NCBI GenBank assembly: GCA_027483285.1
Contig: JAIXUZ010000345.1
Coordinates: 1-11,071 of the forward strand
Source of the DNA: Bacteroidota bacterium
Lineage (GTDB): Bacteria; Bacteroidota; Bacteroidia; CAMBQF01
Direction of reading: 5' to 3'
Length of the DNA stretch: 11,071 nucleotides
Part shown: positions 6,171 to 11,071 of the stretch, piece by piece
Position numbering within the stretch: position 1 is the first letter of the stretch
Layout of the letters: each line of letters starts with the position of its first letter
Position numbers and translations under genes: made by a program
Notes under the pieces: model-generated
What the model was told of the DNA's origin: nothing
Seen by the model: only the letters and a program-made list of their open reading frames with translations
The model's database searches: none

Positions 6171-6755
6171 TTAGGTTATTTTTAGTTTGCGTTTAATCTT
6201 TTCAATGGTATTGCCCCCCATAACACCATATACCAAGGCGCTAATAATAGCTATCTGTATAATAAAGGTGAACATAGCGGCAATATTATAGCCCGTGCGG
6301 GTTATGCTTGAAATGGCAGAAAGTGAAAAAATGATGGTTGCTGTTAGCAGCGCAGCAAATGGTTTTTTATTGCTCCAGTAGCCAAGCCCTGCGTATAATA
6401 AGGCGCCTATTGCAACGGCTATTATTATTACCGTTTTAAGGCTTTCGGCCGGCATATTTAGTTGTTGTGCCATTTCAGTATCTGAAGAAGATGCAGCAGC
6501 TGTAATCAACCCGAAAAACAAAGTGATACAAGCTAAAACATACAATGTGTTACGGGCTGTTTTAACCCTGCGGCGGGCTACTTCCAGTTCATCCTGCATA
6601 ATCAACATTTCGGCCTCGTAGCTATTTTTTTGCTCGGTAGTTCCGTTTGCCGGGTAGCCGCAAAACGCGCAAAATATTTTGCCTGCTGCTATAGCGCTGT
6701 TGCATTGTGGGCATGTAACAGTAAAAACATCAGTCGGTTGTATTGGTCCTTCCAT
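6171..6755 (-). CDS. Zinc-ribbon protein with four membrane helices (sister 1), function unknown
   Basis: 194 residues, ATG at 6755, first gene of the three-gene zinc-ribbon cassette. It opens MEGP, like its sisters, but has almost no Pro-rich spacer. The zinc ribbon comes early (Cys15, Cys18, Cys29, Cys32), followed by GYPANG. A charged segment (about 41-68, with EVARRRVK) leads into four predicted membrane helices near 70-88, 108-126, 132-150 and 159-177, and the C-terminus is basic (EKIKRKLKIT). The body aligns with the next gene along most of its length. No catalytic motif is seen. The gene is divergent from ndk across 122 bases, and I could not identify a convincing minus-strand promoter there. 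Co-transcription with the two downstream genes is inferred from the 5-7 base gaps. Confidence 0.85.
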   Translation of the reverse strand: MEGPIQPTDVFTVTCPQCNSAIAAGKIFCAFCGYPANGTTEQKNSYEAEMLIMQDELEVARRRVKTARNTLYVLACITLFFGLITAAASSSDTEMAQQLNMPAESLKTVIIIAVAIGALLYAGLGYWSNKKPFAALLTATIIFSLSAISSITRTGYNIAAMFTFIIQIAIISALVYGVMGGNTIEKIKRKLKIT

Positions 6756-6821
6756 AGAGGCATTTTGAATGGCTAATATGCGGAAAAAAATAATTGGTTT
6801 TCAGTGTAATAAGGCGAATAG

Positions 6822-6851
6822 TTGCAAAAAGGGCAAAATTGCCTACCTTTG
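6822..6851 (+). promoter_or_regulatory. Bacteroidota-type promoter for ndk
   Basis: A TTG at 6822-6824 is followed after 19 bases by TACCTTTG at 6844-6851. Both elements and the spacing fit the Bacteroidota -33/-7 promoter. Transcription would start around 6858, giving a leader of about 20 bases before the ATG of ndk at 6878. This is the best promoter match in the window. Confidence 0.75.
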
Positions 6852-6877
6852 CACCCCGAAAAACACAATATTAAATA

Positions 6878-7297
6878 ATGAGAACAGACCGTACATTTAC
6901 AATGCTTAAGCCTGATGCCATTCAAAATGGTTATGTAGGTGCTATTTTAGACAAAATTACAGGCGCAGGTTTTAAAATTGTTGCCTTGAAATACACCAAA
7001 CTTTCTAAAGAAATTGCAGGTGAGTTTTACGCAGTACACAGCGAACGCCCTTTTTACGGCGAGTTGGTTAACTACATGAGCAGCGGCCCAATTGTAGCAG
7101 CTATATTGGAGAAAGACAACGCTGTTGAAGATTTTCGTAAACTTATTGGTGCTACCGACCCAGCTAAAGCTGATCCGGGTACTATCCGCCAGCTATATGC
7201 AAAAAGCATTGATGCTAATGCGGTTCACGGTTCTGATAGCGACGAGAATGCTGCTAACGAAGGTAACTTCTTCTTTAGCCAGTTCGAGCGTTTCTAG
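6878..7297 (+). CDS. ndk: Nucleoside diphosphate kinase
   Basis: 139 residues, the usual length for this enzyme, with ATG at 6878. It moves the terminal phosphate from ATP to other (d)NDPs through a phospho-histidine, balancing cytoplasmic nucleotide pools. The nucleotide-binding start TFTMLKPDA carries Lys11. The active-site stretch NAVHGSDSDENA contains the catalytic His117, and FRKLIGATDP (Arg87), Arg104 and Asn114 also fit the family. The C-terminal FFFSQFERF is an ordinary ending. It has its own promoter and a terminator downstream, so it is probably a single-gene unit. In other Bacteroidota I recall ndk lying close to the DHH/nrnA gene; here the three zinc-ribbon genes separate them. 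Confidence 0.98.
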   Translation: MRTDRTFTMLKPDAIQNGYVGAILDKITGAGFKIVALKYTKLSKEIAGEFYAVHSERPFYGELVNYMSSGPIVAAILEKDNAVEDFRKLIGATDPAKADPGTIRQLYAKSIDANAVHGSDSDENAANEGNFFFSQFERF

Positions 7298-7298
7298 G

Positions 7299-7335
7299 CC
7301 CCACCCTAAATCCCTCCCCGAAGGAGAAGGACTTG
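7299..7335. repeat. Decayed Bacteroidota-type intergenic hairpin repeat (CCCTAAATCCCTCC...)
   Basis: Directly after the ndk stop comes CCCCACCCTAAATCCC, then TCCCCGAAGGAGAAGG and ACTTG. It looks like the dispersed C-rich/G-rich half-palindromes I know from intergenic regions of this phylum (CCCTAAATCCC...GGG...ACTT). The inverted repeat is damaged: only a short TCC..GGA stem remains around the CGAA. It is too short to be mobile itself, and its copy number elsewhere cannot be judged from this window. Confidence 0.45.
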
Positions 7336-7346
7336 TATAAATAATT

Positions 7347-7384
7347 AAAAAGCCCCGCCTAGTTGAAACTAAGCGGGGCTTTTT
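7347..7384. terminator. Bidirectional intrinsic terminator between ndk and the SRPBCC gene
   Basis: AAAAA is followed by GCCCCGC (7352-7358), one mismatch, a TAG/CTA extension around a 6-base loop, GCGGGGC (7373-7379) and TTTTT. The A run on one side and the T run on the other make it work for either strand. This suits the convergent ndk (stop at 7297) and the minus-strand gene whose stop lies at 7402. Confidence 0.93.
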
Positions 7385-7401
7385 GTATGGTATAGCTTCT
7401 T

Positions 7402-8073
7402 TTATCGCTGGCAAACGGTTATGCCGCCTACCTCAAAAAGGAAATGGTCAGTATCTTTTTCAGGTTTAAAGTTATACTTAGTTTCGGCGAATGGTTTCTT
7501 ATCTAAACCTGCAATAGTTACTTTAGAAGGGTTAATAATAGCCGCAGCTTTTTTATCGGCACGCTTTTGCAGGTTGTTAATGCCTTTTTCAAAGTCGGGC
7601 CCTACAAAGCCATCCATAAATAACACTACATACTTGTAAAGTGGGTTCATACCTACATCGCCGCCCATAGTCCAGATTACTTTGGTTTCGTTGCCCTGCG
7701 GTATCAACATAAACTTACCCGTTGATGCCATCCCTTCGCCCATATCCAGTTCGTAGCTGGCTTCGCCCGGTGGTACTATTGATTTAAAAGTAAGCGTACC
7801 GTTGCCCTGGCTTTCGCTGGTCCATTGCATAAAAGCACCTGGGCCAATTGTTGTAGGGCTGTACGTTATTTTCATTCCGGGGTCGGCTTGGTGCCAAGGG
7901 CTCCAGGCTTGCCAGTTTTTTAAATCGGCCACCCACATAAAAACACTATCAGCCGGGGCTTTAACTGTTCCCTCGCGTTTAACCTCGTATTTAGAGGGTA
8001 AAAACAACGATACAACCAGCAACAAACCAAGTATGATTCCAAGTATTAAGAGTACACGTTTTAATATTTTCAT
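7402..8073 (-). CDS. Membrane-anchored SRPBCC-fold (START/polyketide-cyclase-like) protein
   Basis: 223 residues from ATG at 8073. An in-frame TTG at 8136 would add 21 residues ahead of the membrane segment and is not favoured. Residues about 5-25 are one hydrophobic helix with a KILKR start, so the protein is probably anchored in the inner membrane or its signal is left uncut. Residues about 30-175 fit the SRPBCC helix-grip fold: an early VKAPADSVFMWVADLKNWQAWSPW, a family-typical pattern of alternating strands, and a long C-terminal helix (FEKGINNLQKRADKK). The fold makes a deep pocket for lipids or other hydrophobic ligands, but the family is broad and no ligand can be named. The last 45 residues are extra. 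It has no partner on its strand: it is divergent from the ABC exporter (114-base gap) and convergent with ndk. A link with the exporter is possible but unproven. Confidence 0.85.
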   Translation of the reverse strand: MKILKRVLLILGIILGLLLVVSLFLPSKYEVKREGTVKAPADSVFMWVADLKNWQAWSPWHQADPGMKITYSPTTIGPGAFMQWTSESQGNGTLTFKSIVPPGEASYELDMGEGMASTGKFMLIPQGNETKVIWTMGGDVGMNPLYKYVVLFMDGFVGPDFEKGINNLQKRADKKAAAIINPSKVTIAGLDKKPFAETKYNFKPEKDTDHFLFEVGGITVCQR

Positions 8074-8157
8074 TGGCGGGCTATTTTCTGCAAGATATAT
8101 TTTTAGTTTAAAACCACAATATAGAAACGGGTACAAAATCCGTGCCTTTAAATTGAC

Positions 8158-8165
8158 TACTTTTG
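8158..8165 (+). promoter_or_regulatory. Probable -7 promoter box for the ABC exporter gene
   Basis: TACTTTTG matches TAnnTTTG exactly and lies 22 bases before the TTG start at 8188, giving a leader of only about 15 bases. No TTG is found 17-23 bases further upstream, so only half of the promoter is recognisable. A match this short can occur by chance in A/T-rich DNA; its position is the main support. Confidence 0.5.
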
Positions 8166-8187
8166 CAGTTGCAACTTTGAAAACGAA

Positions 8188-10014
8188 TTGAAATTAGCAT
8201 CACTAAAATATCTTAATAAATACTTCTGGAAGTACCGCTGGCGCCTGATCTTCGGCATTATCTGTATTGCAGTTTCCAGTTGGTTTGCCATATTCCCTGC
8301 GCAGCTTATCCGCAATGGTATTGATATGGTTATAGAAGGGTTAGAGCAGCGCCGCATAGCCGGCGAGTTTGCCCTTGCAGGCGAATTGGAAAGTAAAATT
8401 TTTTACGGTGCCATGGTGTTTGGTGTGTTGGTAATTGCTACCGCTTTATTGCGTGGCCTGTTTACCTTTTTAATGCGCCAAACCATTATTGTGATGTCTC
8501 GGCTTATAGAGTACGACCTTAAGAACGAGATATTTGAGCATTACCAAAAGCTAAGCCTATCGTTCTACAAAAAGAACAAAACTGGTGATATGATGAACCG
8601 CATAAGTGAGGATGTTAGCCAGGTGCGCATGTACATAGGCCCTGCGGTTATGTACACGGTAAACCTTGTTATTATGTTTATAATGACACTGGGTACCATG
8701 ATAGCCGTTAACGCCGAACTTACACTGTATGTTATCCTTCCGCTGCCGCTAATGTCGTTTGCTATATACTATGTAAACAGTATAATAAACCAACGCAGTA
8801 ACGACAGGCAAAAACAACTATCGGTAATGTCATCGTTTGTGCAGGAGGCCTTTTCAGGTATACGTGTTATAAAGGCTTACGGACGTGAGAATGATTTTGA
8901 GAGCCAGTTTGAAATACAGGTAAAAGAGTACCGCAACCGGTCGTTAAACCTGGTAAAGGTTGATGCATTGTTTTTTCCCGTAATGGGTATGCTGGTTAGC
9001 GCCAGTGTGCTATTGGCTATTTATGTAGGCGGCATACGCGTAATGGATGGTACTATAACCCCCGGCAACATTGCTGAGTTTATACTGTATGTAAACATGC
9101 TAACCTTTCCGTTTATATCTGTTGGTTGGGTAACATCGCTAATGCAAAGGGCAGCAGCATCGCAAACACGTATTAATGAGTTTTTGAATTCTAAGCCAGA
9201 GATATACAACACCCCTGAAAGTTTAGACCTGAAAGTGCAGGGCACTATTGAATTTAAGAACGTAGGCTTTGTATACCCTGAAAGCGGTGTAGTAGCTTTA
9301 GATGGTGTCAGCTTTACGGTAGAACAAGGCAAAGTACTTGCTATATTGGGCCGCACTGGCTCGGGTAAATCTACCATTGCCAATTTGGTGGGTAGGTTGT
9401 TTGATGTTACATCGGGCGAGATACTAATAGACGGGCACAATGTTAAAACCTTTAGGACCGAGAATTTACGCACCTCTATTGGCTATGTTCCGCAAGAGGT
9501 TTTTCTTTTTTCTGATACCATATTCAATAACATAGGCTTTGGCCTTAATGCAACAGATGGTACCCCTGAACAACAGAAAGCCATTGTAGAGCAGGCTGCT
9601 AAAGACGCCTGTGTGTATGATAATATTGAGGAGTTCCCTAAGAAATTTCAAACCCTTGTGGGCGAGCGTGGCATAACCTTATCGGGTGGGCAAAAGCAGC
9701 GCATATCTATAGCACGCGCTATTATTAAGCAACCGCAGATATTAATATTTGATGATTGCCTTTCGGCAGTTGATACCGAAACAGAGGACCAAATATTGAC
9801 AAACCTTAACAGGGTGATGTATAACAAAACGGCTATAATTGTTAGTCACAGGGTGTCTTCAGTGCAAATGGCCGACCAAATTATAGTGCTTGATGAAGGC
9901 AAAATAATAGAGGCAGGTTCGCACAAAGAGCTTATTAACCAGCAAGGTGCTTACGCTGATTTGTATAGAAAACAACTATTAGAAGGCCGTTCTGAAAAAG
10001 TTAGCGAATCTTAA
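8188..10014 (+). CDS. ABC exporter, fused permease-ATPase half-transporter (MsbA/Mdl-like)
   Basis: 608 residues, full length for a half-transporter. Residues about 20-315 are the type I exporter membrane domain with six helices. Residues about 350-595 are the ATPase: Walker A GRTGSGKST (388-396, Lys394), Q-loop Gln436, signature LSGGQ (498-502), Walker B ILIFDD (518-523), D-loop SAVD (526-529) and His554. The position after the Walker B Asp, normally the catalytic Glu, is Asp523. The start is TTG at 8188: a TAA at 8149-8151 closes the frame upstream, no ATG occurs before Met47, and the sequence from residue 1 (KYLNKYFWKYRWRL) is a typical exporter beginning. It should work as a dimer and export lipids or drug-like compounds; the substrate cannot be told. 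No second half-transporter is nearby. It ends with two in-frame stops (TAA TAG). Confidence 0.95.
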   Translation: MKLASLKYLNKYFWKYRWRLIFGIICIAVSSWFAIFPAQLIRNGIDMVIEGLEQRRIAGEFALAGELESKIFYGAMVFGVLVIATALLRGLFTFLMRQTIIVMSRLIEYDLKNEIFEHYQKLSLSFYKKNKTGDMMNRISEDVSQVRMYIGPAVMYTVNLVIMFIMTLGTMIAVNAELTLYVILPLPLMSFAIYYVNSIINQRSNDRQKQLSVMSSFVQEAFSGIRVIKAYGRENDFESQFEIQVKEYRNRSLNLVKVDALFFPVMGMLVSASVLLAIYVGGIRVMDGTITPGNIAEFILYVNMLTFPFISVGWVTSLMQRAAASQTRINEFLNSKPEIYNTPESLDLKVQGTIEFKNVGFVYPESGVVALDGVSFTVEQGKVLAILGRTGSGKSTIANLVGRLFDVTSGEILIDGHNVKTFRTENLRTSIGYVPQEVFLFSDTIFNNIGFGLNATDGTPEQQKAIVEQAAKDACVYDNIEEFPKKFQTLVGERGITLSGGQKQRISIARAIIKQPQILIFDDCLSAVDTETEDQILTNLNRVMYNKTAIIVSHRVSSVQMADQIIVLDEGKIIEAGSHKELINQQGAYADLYRKQLLEGRSEKVSES

Positions 10015-10020
10015 TAGGTT

Positions 10021-10050
10021 CATAGTCAACTATGTTATCTGTATTTTTTT
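10021..10050 (+). terminator. Possible weak terminator after the ABC exporter
   Basis: Six bases after the ABC stop, CATAG and CTATG (10021-10034) can form a small hairpin around TCAA. A run of seven Ts follows at 10044-10050. The stem is short, A/T-rich and separated from the T run by nine bases, so this is weak compared with the two strong terminators in the window. The rest of the 134-base gap up to the next gene holds an imperfect palindrome (10044-10067) and a -7 box. Confidence 0.25.
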
Positions 10051-10108
10051 CACTAGTGTCAAAAAAATAAAAATTTTGTCATTAAATTAACAGAATTATA
10101 TTTTAATA

Positions 10109-10116
10109 TACATTTG
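10109..10116 (+). promoter_or_regulatory. Probable -7 promoter box for the DUF3276/PUR gene
   Basis: TACATTTG is a full match to TAnnTTTG and lies 32 bases before the ATG at 10149. A TTTG at 10075-10078 is the nearest upstream element, but the 30-base spacing is longer than the usual 17-23. An AAGG at 10141-10144 just before the ATG may help ribosome binding. Confidence 0.5.
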
Positions 10117-10148
10117 TTACAGCCTAGTGATAAGATTATAAAGGTTTT

Positions 10149-10556
10149 ATGGAAAATTTTGACAACCAAGACAAAGAAGAGATATTCTCGAAGCGTATTC
10201 CAGCCGGTAAACGTACCTACTTTTTTGATGTTAAAGCAACACGCGGAAACGAACTTTACCTAACAGTTACCGAAAGCAAGAAGCGCGTTAGGGACGATGG
10301 TTCTTTCTTTTACGACAAGCACAAAATATTCCTTTACCAGGAAGATTTTGAGAAGTTTATGGATGGCTTAAACGAAGCTATGGCATATATCCAGGAGAAT
10401 GGCAATGGCCCGTCAACCTATGTACGCCAAACCGAAAGCCACAGTGGTGGTGCGGTTTCTATCCCTGTAGAGCATGTACAACACCAGCCAGCTTTAGAAG
10501 AGCCTGCGGTTGTTAACCGTATCGAAGACATTAGCTTCGACGACCTAGGCAATTAA
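10149..10556 (+). CDS. DUF3276 / PUR-domain nucleic-acid-binding protein
   Basis: 135 residues, ATG at 10149. Residues about 11-84 match the small PUR-like domain of the DUF3276 family common in Bacteroidota: EEIFSKRIPAGKRTYFFDVK, then NELYLTVTESKK, then KHKIFLYQEDFEKFMDGLNEA. PUR-domain proteins such as BpuR of Borrelia bind single-stranded DNA and RNA, so a cytoplasmic nucleic-acid-binding or regulatory role is expected; the exact function is unknown. Residues 85-120 are a flexible Gly/Ser/His/Pro-rich linker. The end (RIEDISFDDLGN) is acidic and hydrophobic, recalling the protein-docking tip of single-strand-binding proteins. It has its own -7 box and a strong terminator, so it is probably transcribed alone as well as possibly by read-through from the ABC gene. 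Confidence 0.88.
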   Translation: MENFDNQDKEEIFSKRIPAGKRTYFFDVKATRGNELYLTVTESKKRVRDDGSFFYDKHKIFLYQEDFEKFMDGLNEAMAYIQENGNGPSTYVRQTESHSGGAVSIPVEHVQHQPALEEPAVVNRIEDISFDDLGN

Positions 10557-10586
10557 AAAAGCTATCTAACTAATCAATTCTGATAT

Positions 10587-10625
10587 AAAAGCCCCGTCTT
10601 GTTTTAAACCAGACGGGGCTTTGTT
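10587..10625. terminator. Bidirectional intrinsic terminator between the PUR gene and the E1 gene
   Basis: AAAA is followed by GCCCCGTCT (10591-10599), an 11-base loop that can pair further as GTT/AAC, AGACGGGGC (10611-10619), and a T-rich tail (TTTGTTTTTT). The nine-base G/C-rich stem and the A and T runs on either side serve both converging genes, whose stops lie at 10556 (+) and 10647 (-). Confidence 0.93.
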
Positions 10626-10646
10626 TTTTCAAAATTTCAAAGAGCG

Positions 10647-11071
10647 TTAATACAGCGGTTTAAACTGTGCAGGCTTGGCCTCGCACATCAGGCTGTATAT
10701 GGTGTCAAATACATCCTCAGCAGCGGGCTTTGAGAAGTAATCACCATCAGACCCAAACGATGGCCTGTGGGCCTTGGCTGTTAAAGTAACAGGTGTTGAA
10801 TCCAGGTATTTATAGCCTTCCTGTATTTCTATTACCTGCTGCAGCATATAAGCTGTTGCGCCACCAGGTACATCTTCGTCCATAAATACTACGCGGTTTG
10901 TTTTTTGTAACGATTTTACAATAGTGCCCGATAAGTCGAATGGCAATAAGGTTTGGGCGTCTATCAATTCTACAGATATACCCAGGGCTTTCAACTGGTT
11001 TATACCTTCTTGCGCAATGCGGATGCATGAGCCGTAAGTAACCAAAGTAACATCAGTACCTTCAATCAATA
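10647..11071 (-). CDS. 2-oxoacid dehydrogenase E1 component, beta (transketolase C-terminal) part, cut by right edge
   Basis: The last 140 codons of a larger gene that runs off the right edge. The codon at 11067-11069 is TTG, but it is internal and not a start. The visible part is the transketolase C-terminal domain: VTLVTYGSCIRIAQEG, then GISVELIDAQTLLPFD, then KTNRVVFMDEDVPGGATAYM, and a terminal GSDGDYFSKPAAEDVFDTIY. This is typical of the beta part of branched-chain or pyruvate-type E1, which with the alpha part uses thiamine diphosphate to decarboxylate 2-oxoacids and pass the acyl group to lipoyl-E2. In Bacteroidota the alpha and beta parts are often one fused chain, and this ending looks like that form, but the alpha half is outside the window. 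It converges on the PUR gene through a shared terminator. Confidence 0.9.
   Translation of the reverse strand, partial: LIEGTDVTLVTYGSCIRIAQEGINQLKALGISVELIDAQTLLPFDLSGTIVKSLQKTNRVVFMDEDVPGGATAYMLQQVIEIQEGYKYLDSTPVTLTAKAHRPSFGSDGDYFSKPAAEDVFDTIYSLMCEAKPAQFKPLY

Noticed and set aside
6756..6821. Minus-strand promoter for the zinc-ribbon cassette
   Set aside because: Only a partial box (TATTTTTT, lacking the final G) occurs, with no upstream TTG at a proper distance; a promoter must exist but cannot be placed.
8074..8136. In-frame TTG start at 8136 for the SRPBCC gene
   Set aside because: It adds 21 residues before a clean N-terminal membrane helix; ATG at 8073 gives a normal start.
9021..9473. 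Minus-strand 150-codon open frame
   Set aside because: It is fully antisense to the membrane and ATPase parts of the ABC exporter, and its sequence shows no family likeness.
11067..11069. Apparent start codon of the E1 gene at 11069
   Set aside because: The codon is TTG inside the transketolase C-terminal domain; the family needs far more sequence upstream, so the gene is cut by the window edge.

Overview
The window looks like chromosomal DNA from a member of the Bacteroidota, perhaps the Chitinophagales/Sphingobacteriales side, although the family cannot be fixed from sequence alone. The reasons are: -7 promoter boxes of the form TAnnTTTG (a perfect one with an upstream TTG ahead of ndk); signal peptides cut just before Gln; lipoproteins with short C-G-rich starts; a GldI-like FKBP lipoprotein next to a DHH phosphoesterase; a DUF3276/PUR protein; and A/T-flanked GCCCCG..CGGGGC terminators. 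There are 13 protein genes, two of them cut by the window edges. I see no RNA gene, CRISPR array, insertion sequence or phage gene, and no gene-free stretch longer than 300 bases.

Left part (1-4530, minus strand): one tightly packed operon, read right to left. It starts with nrnA (DHH/DHHA1 nuclease-phosphatase, TTG start), which overlaps a GldI-like FKBP lipoprotein. Three two-domain FKBP paralogues of about 305-317 residues follow, one a lipoprotein and two Sec-secreted. The start of a fifth FKBP runs off the left edge. Gaps are 1-11 bases. The only promoter-like box sits just upstream of nrnA, next to six head-to-tail 7-bp repeats. The whole set looks like a periplasmic/outer-membrane protein-folding module that has grown by tandem duplication.

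Middle (4629-6755, minus strand): three consecutive genes whose products share a MEEP/MEGP start, an N-terminal zinc ribbon and membrane helices. Two are sibling four-helix proteins of unknown function. The third is a CPBP (Abi/CAAX-type) intramembrane glutamic protease whose zinc ribbon has lost one cysteine. Spacing of 5-7 bases implies one transcript. The three genes use ATG, GTG and TTG starts in turn.

Right part (6822-11071): ndk (+) with its own promoter converges on a membrane-anchored SRPBCC-fold gene (-), with a bidirectional terminator between them. The SRPBCC gene is divergent from an MsbA/Mdl-like ABC exporter (+), whose Walker B catalytic Glu is replaced by Asp. A DUF3276/PUR nucleic-acid-binding gene (+) follows with its own -7 box. 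It converges through a second bidirectional terminator on the C-terminal end of a 2-oxoacid dehydrogenase E1 beta (transketolase-type) gene that runs off the right edge.

Most of this is ordinary housekeeping content. The parts most worth a second look are the FKBP expansion with its degenerate domains, the zinc-ribbon/CPBP membrane cassette, and the 7-bp repeat array at the nrnA-FKBP promoter.
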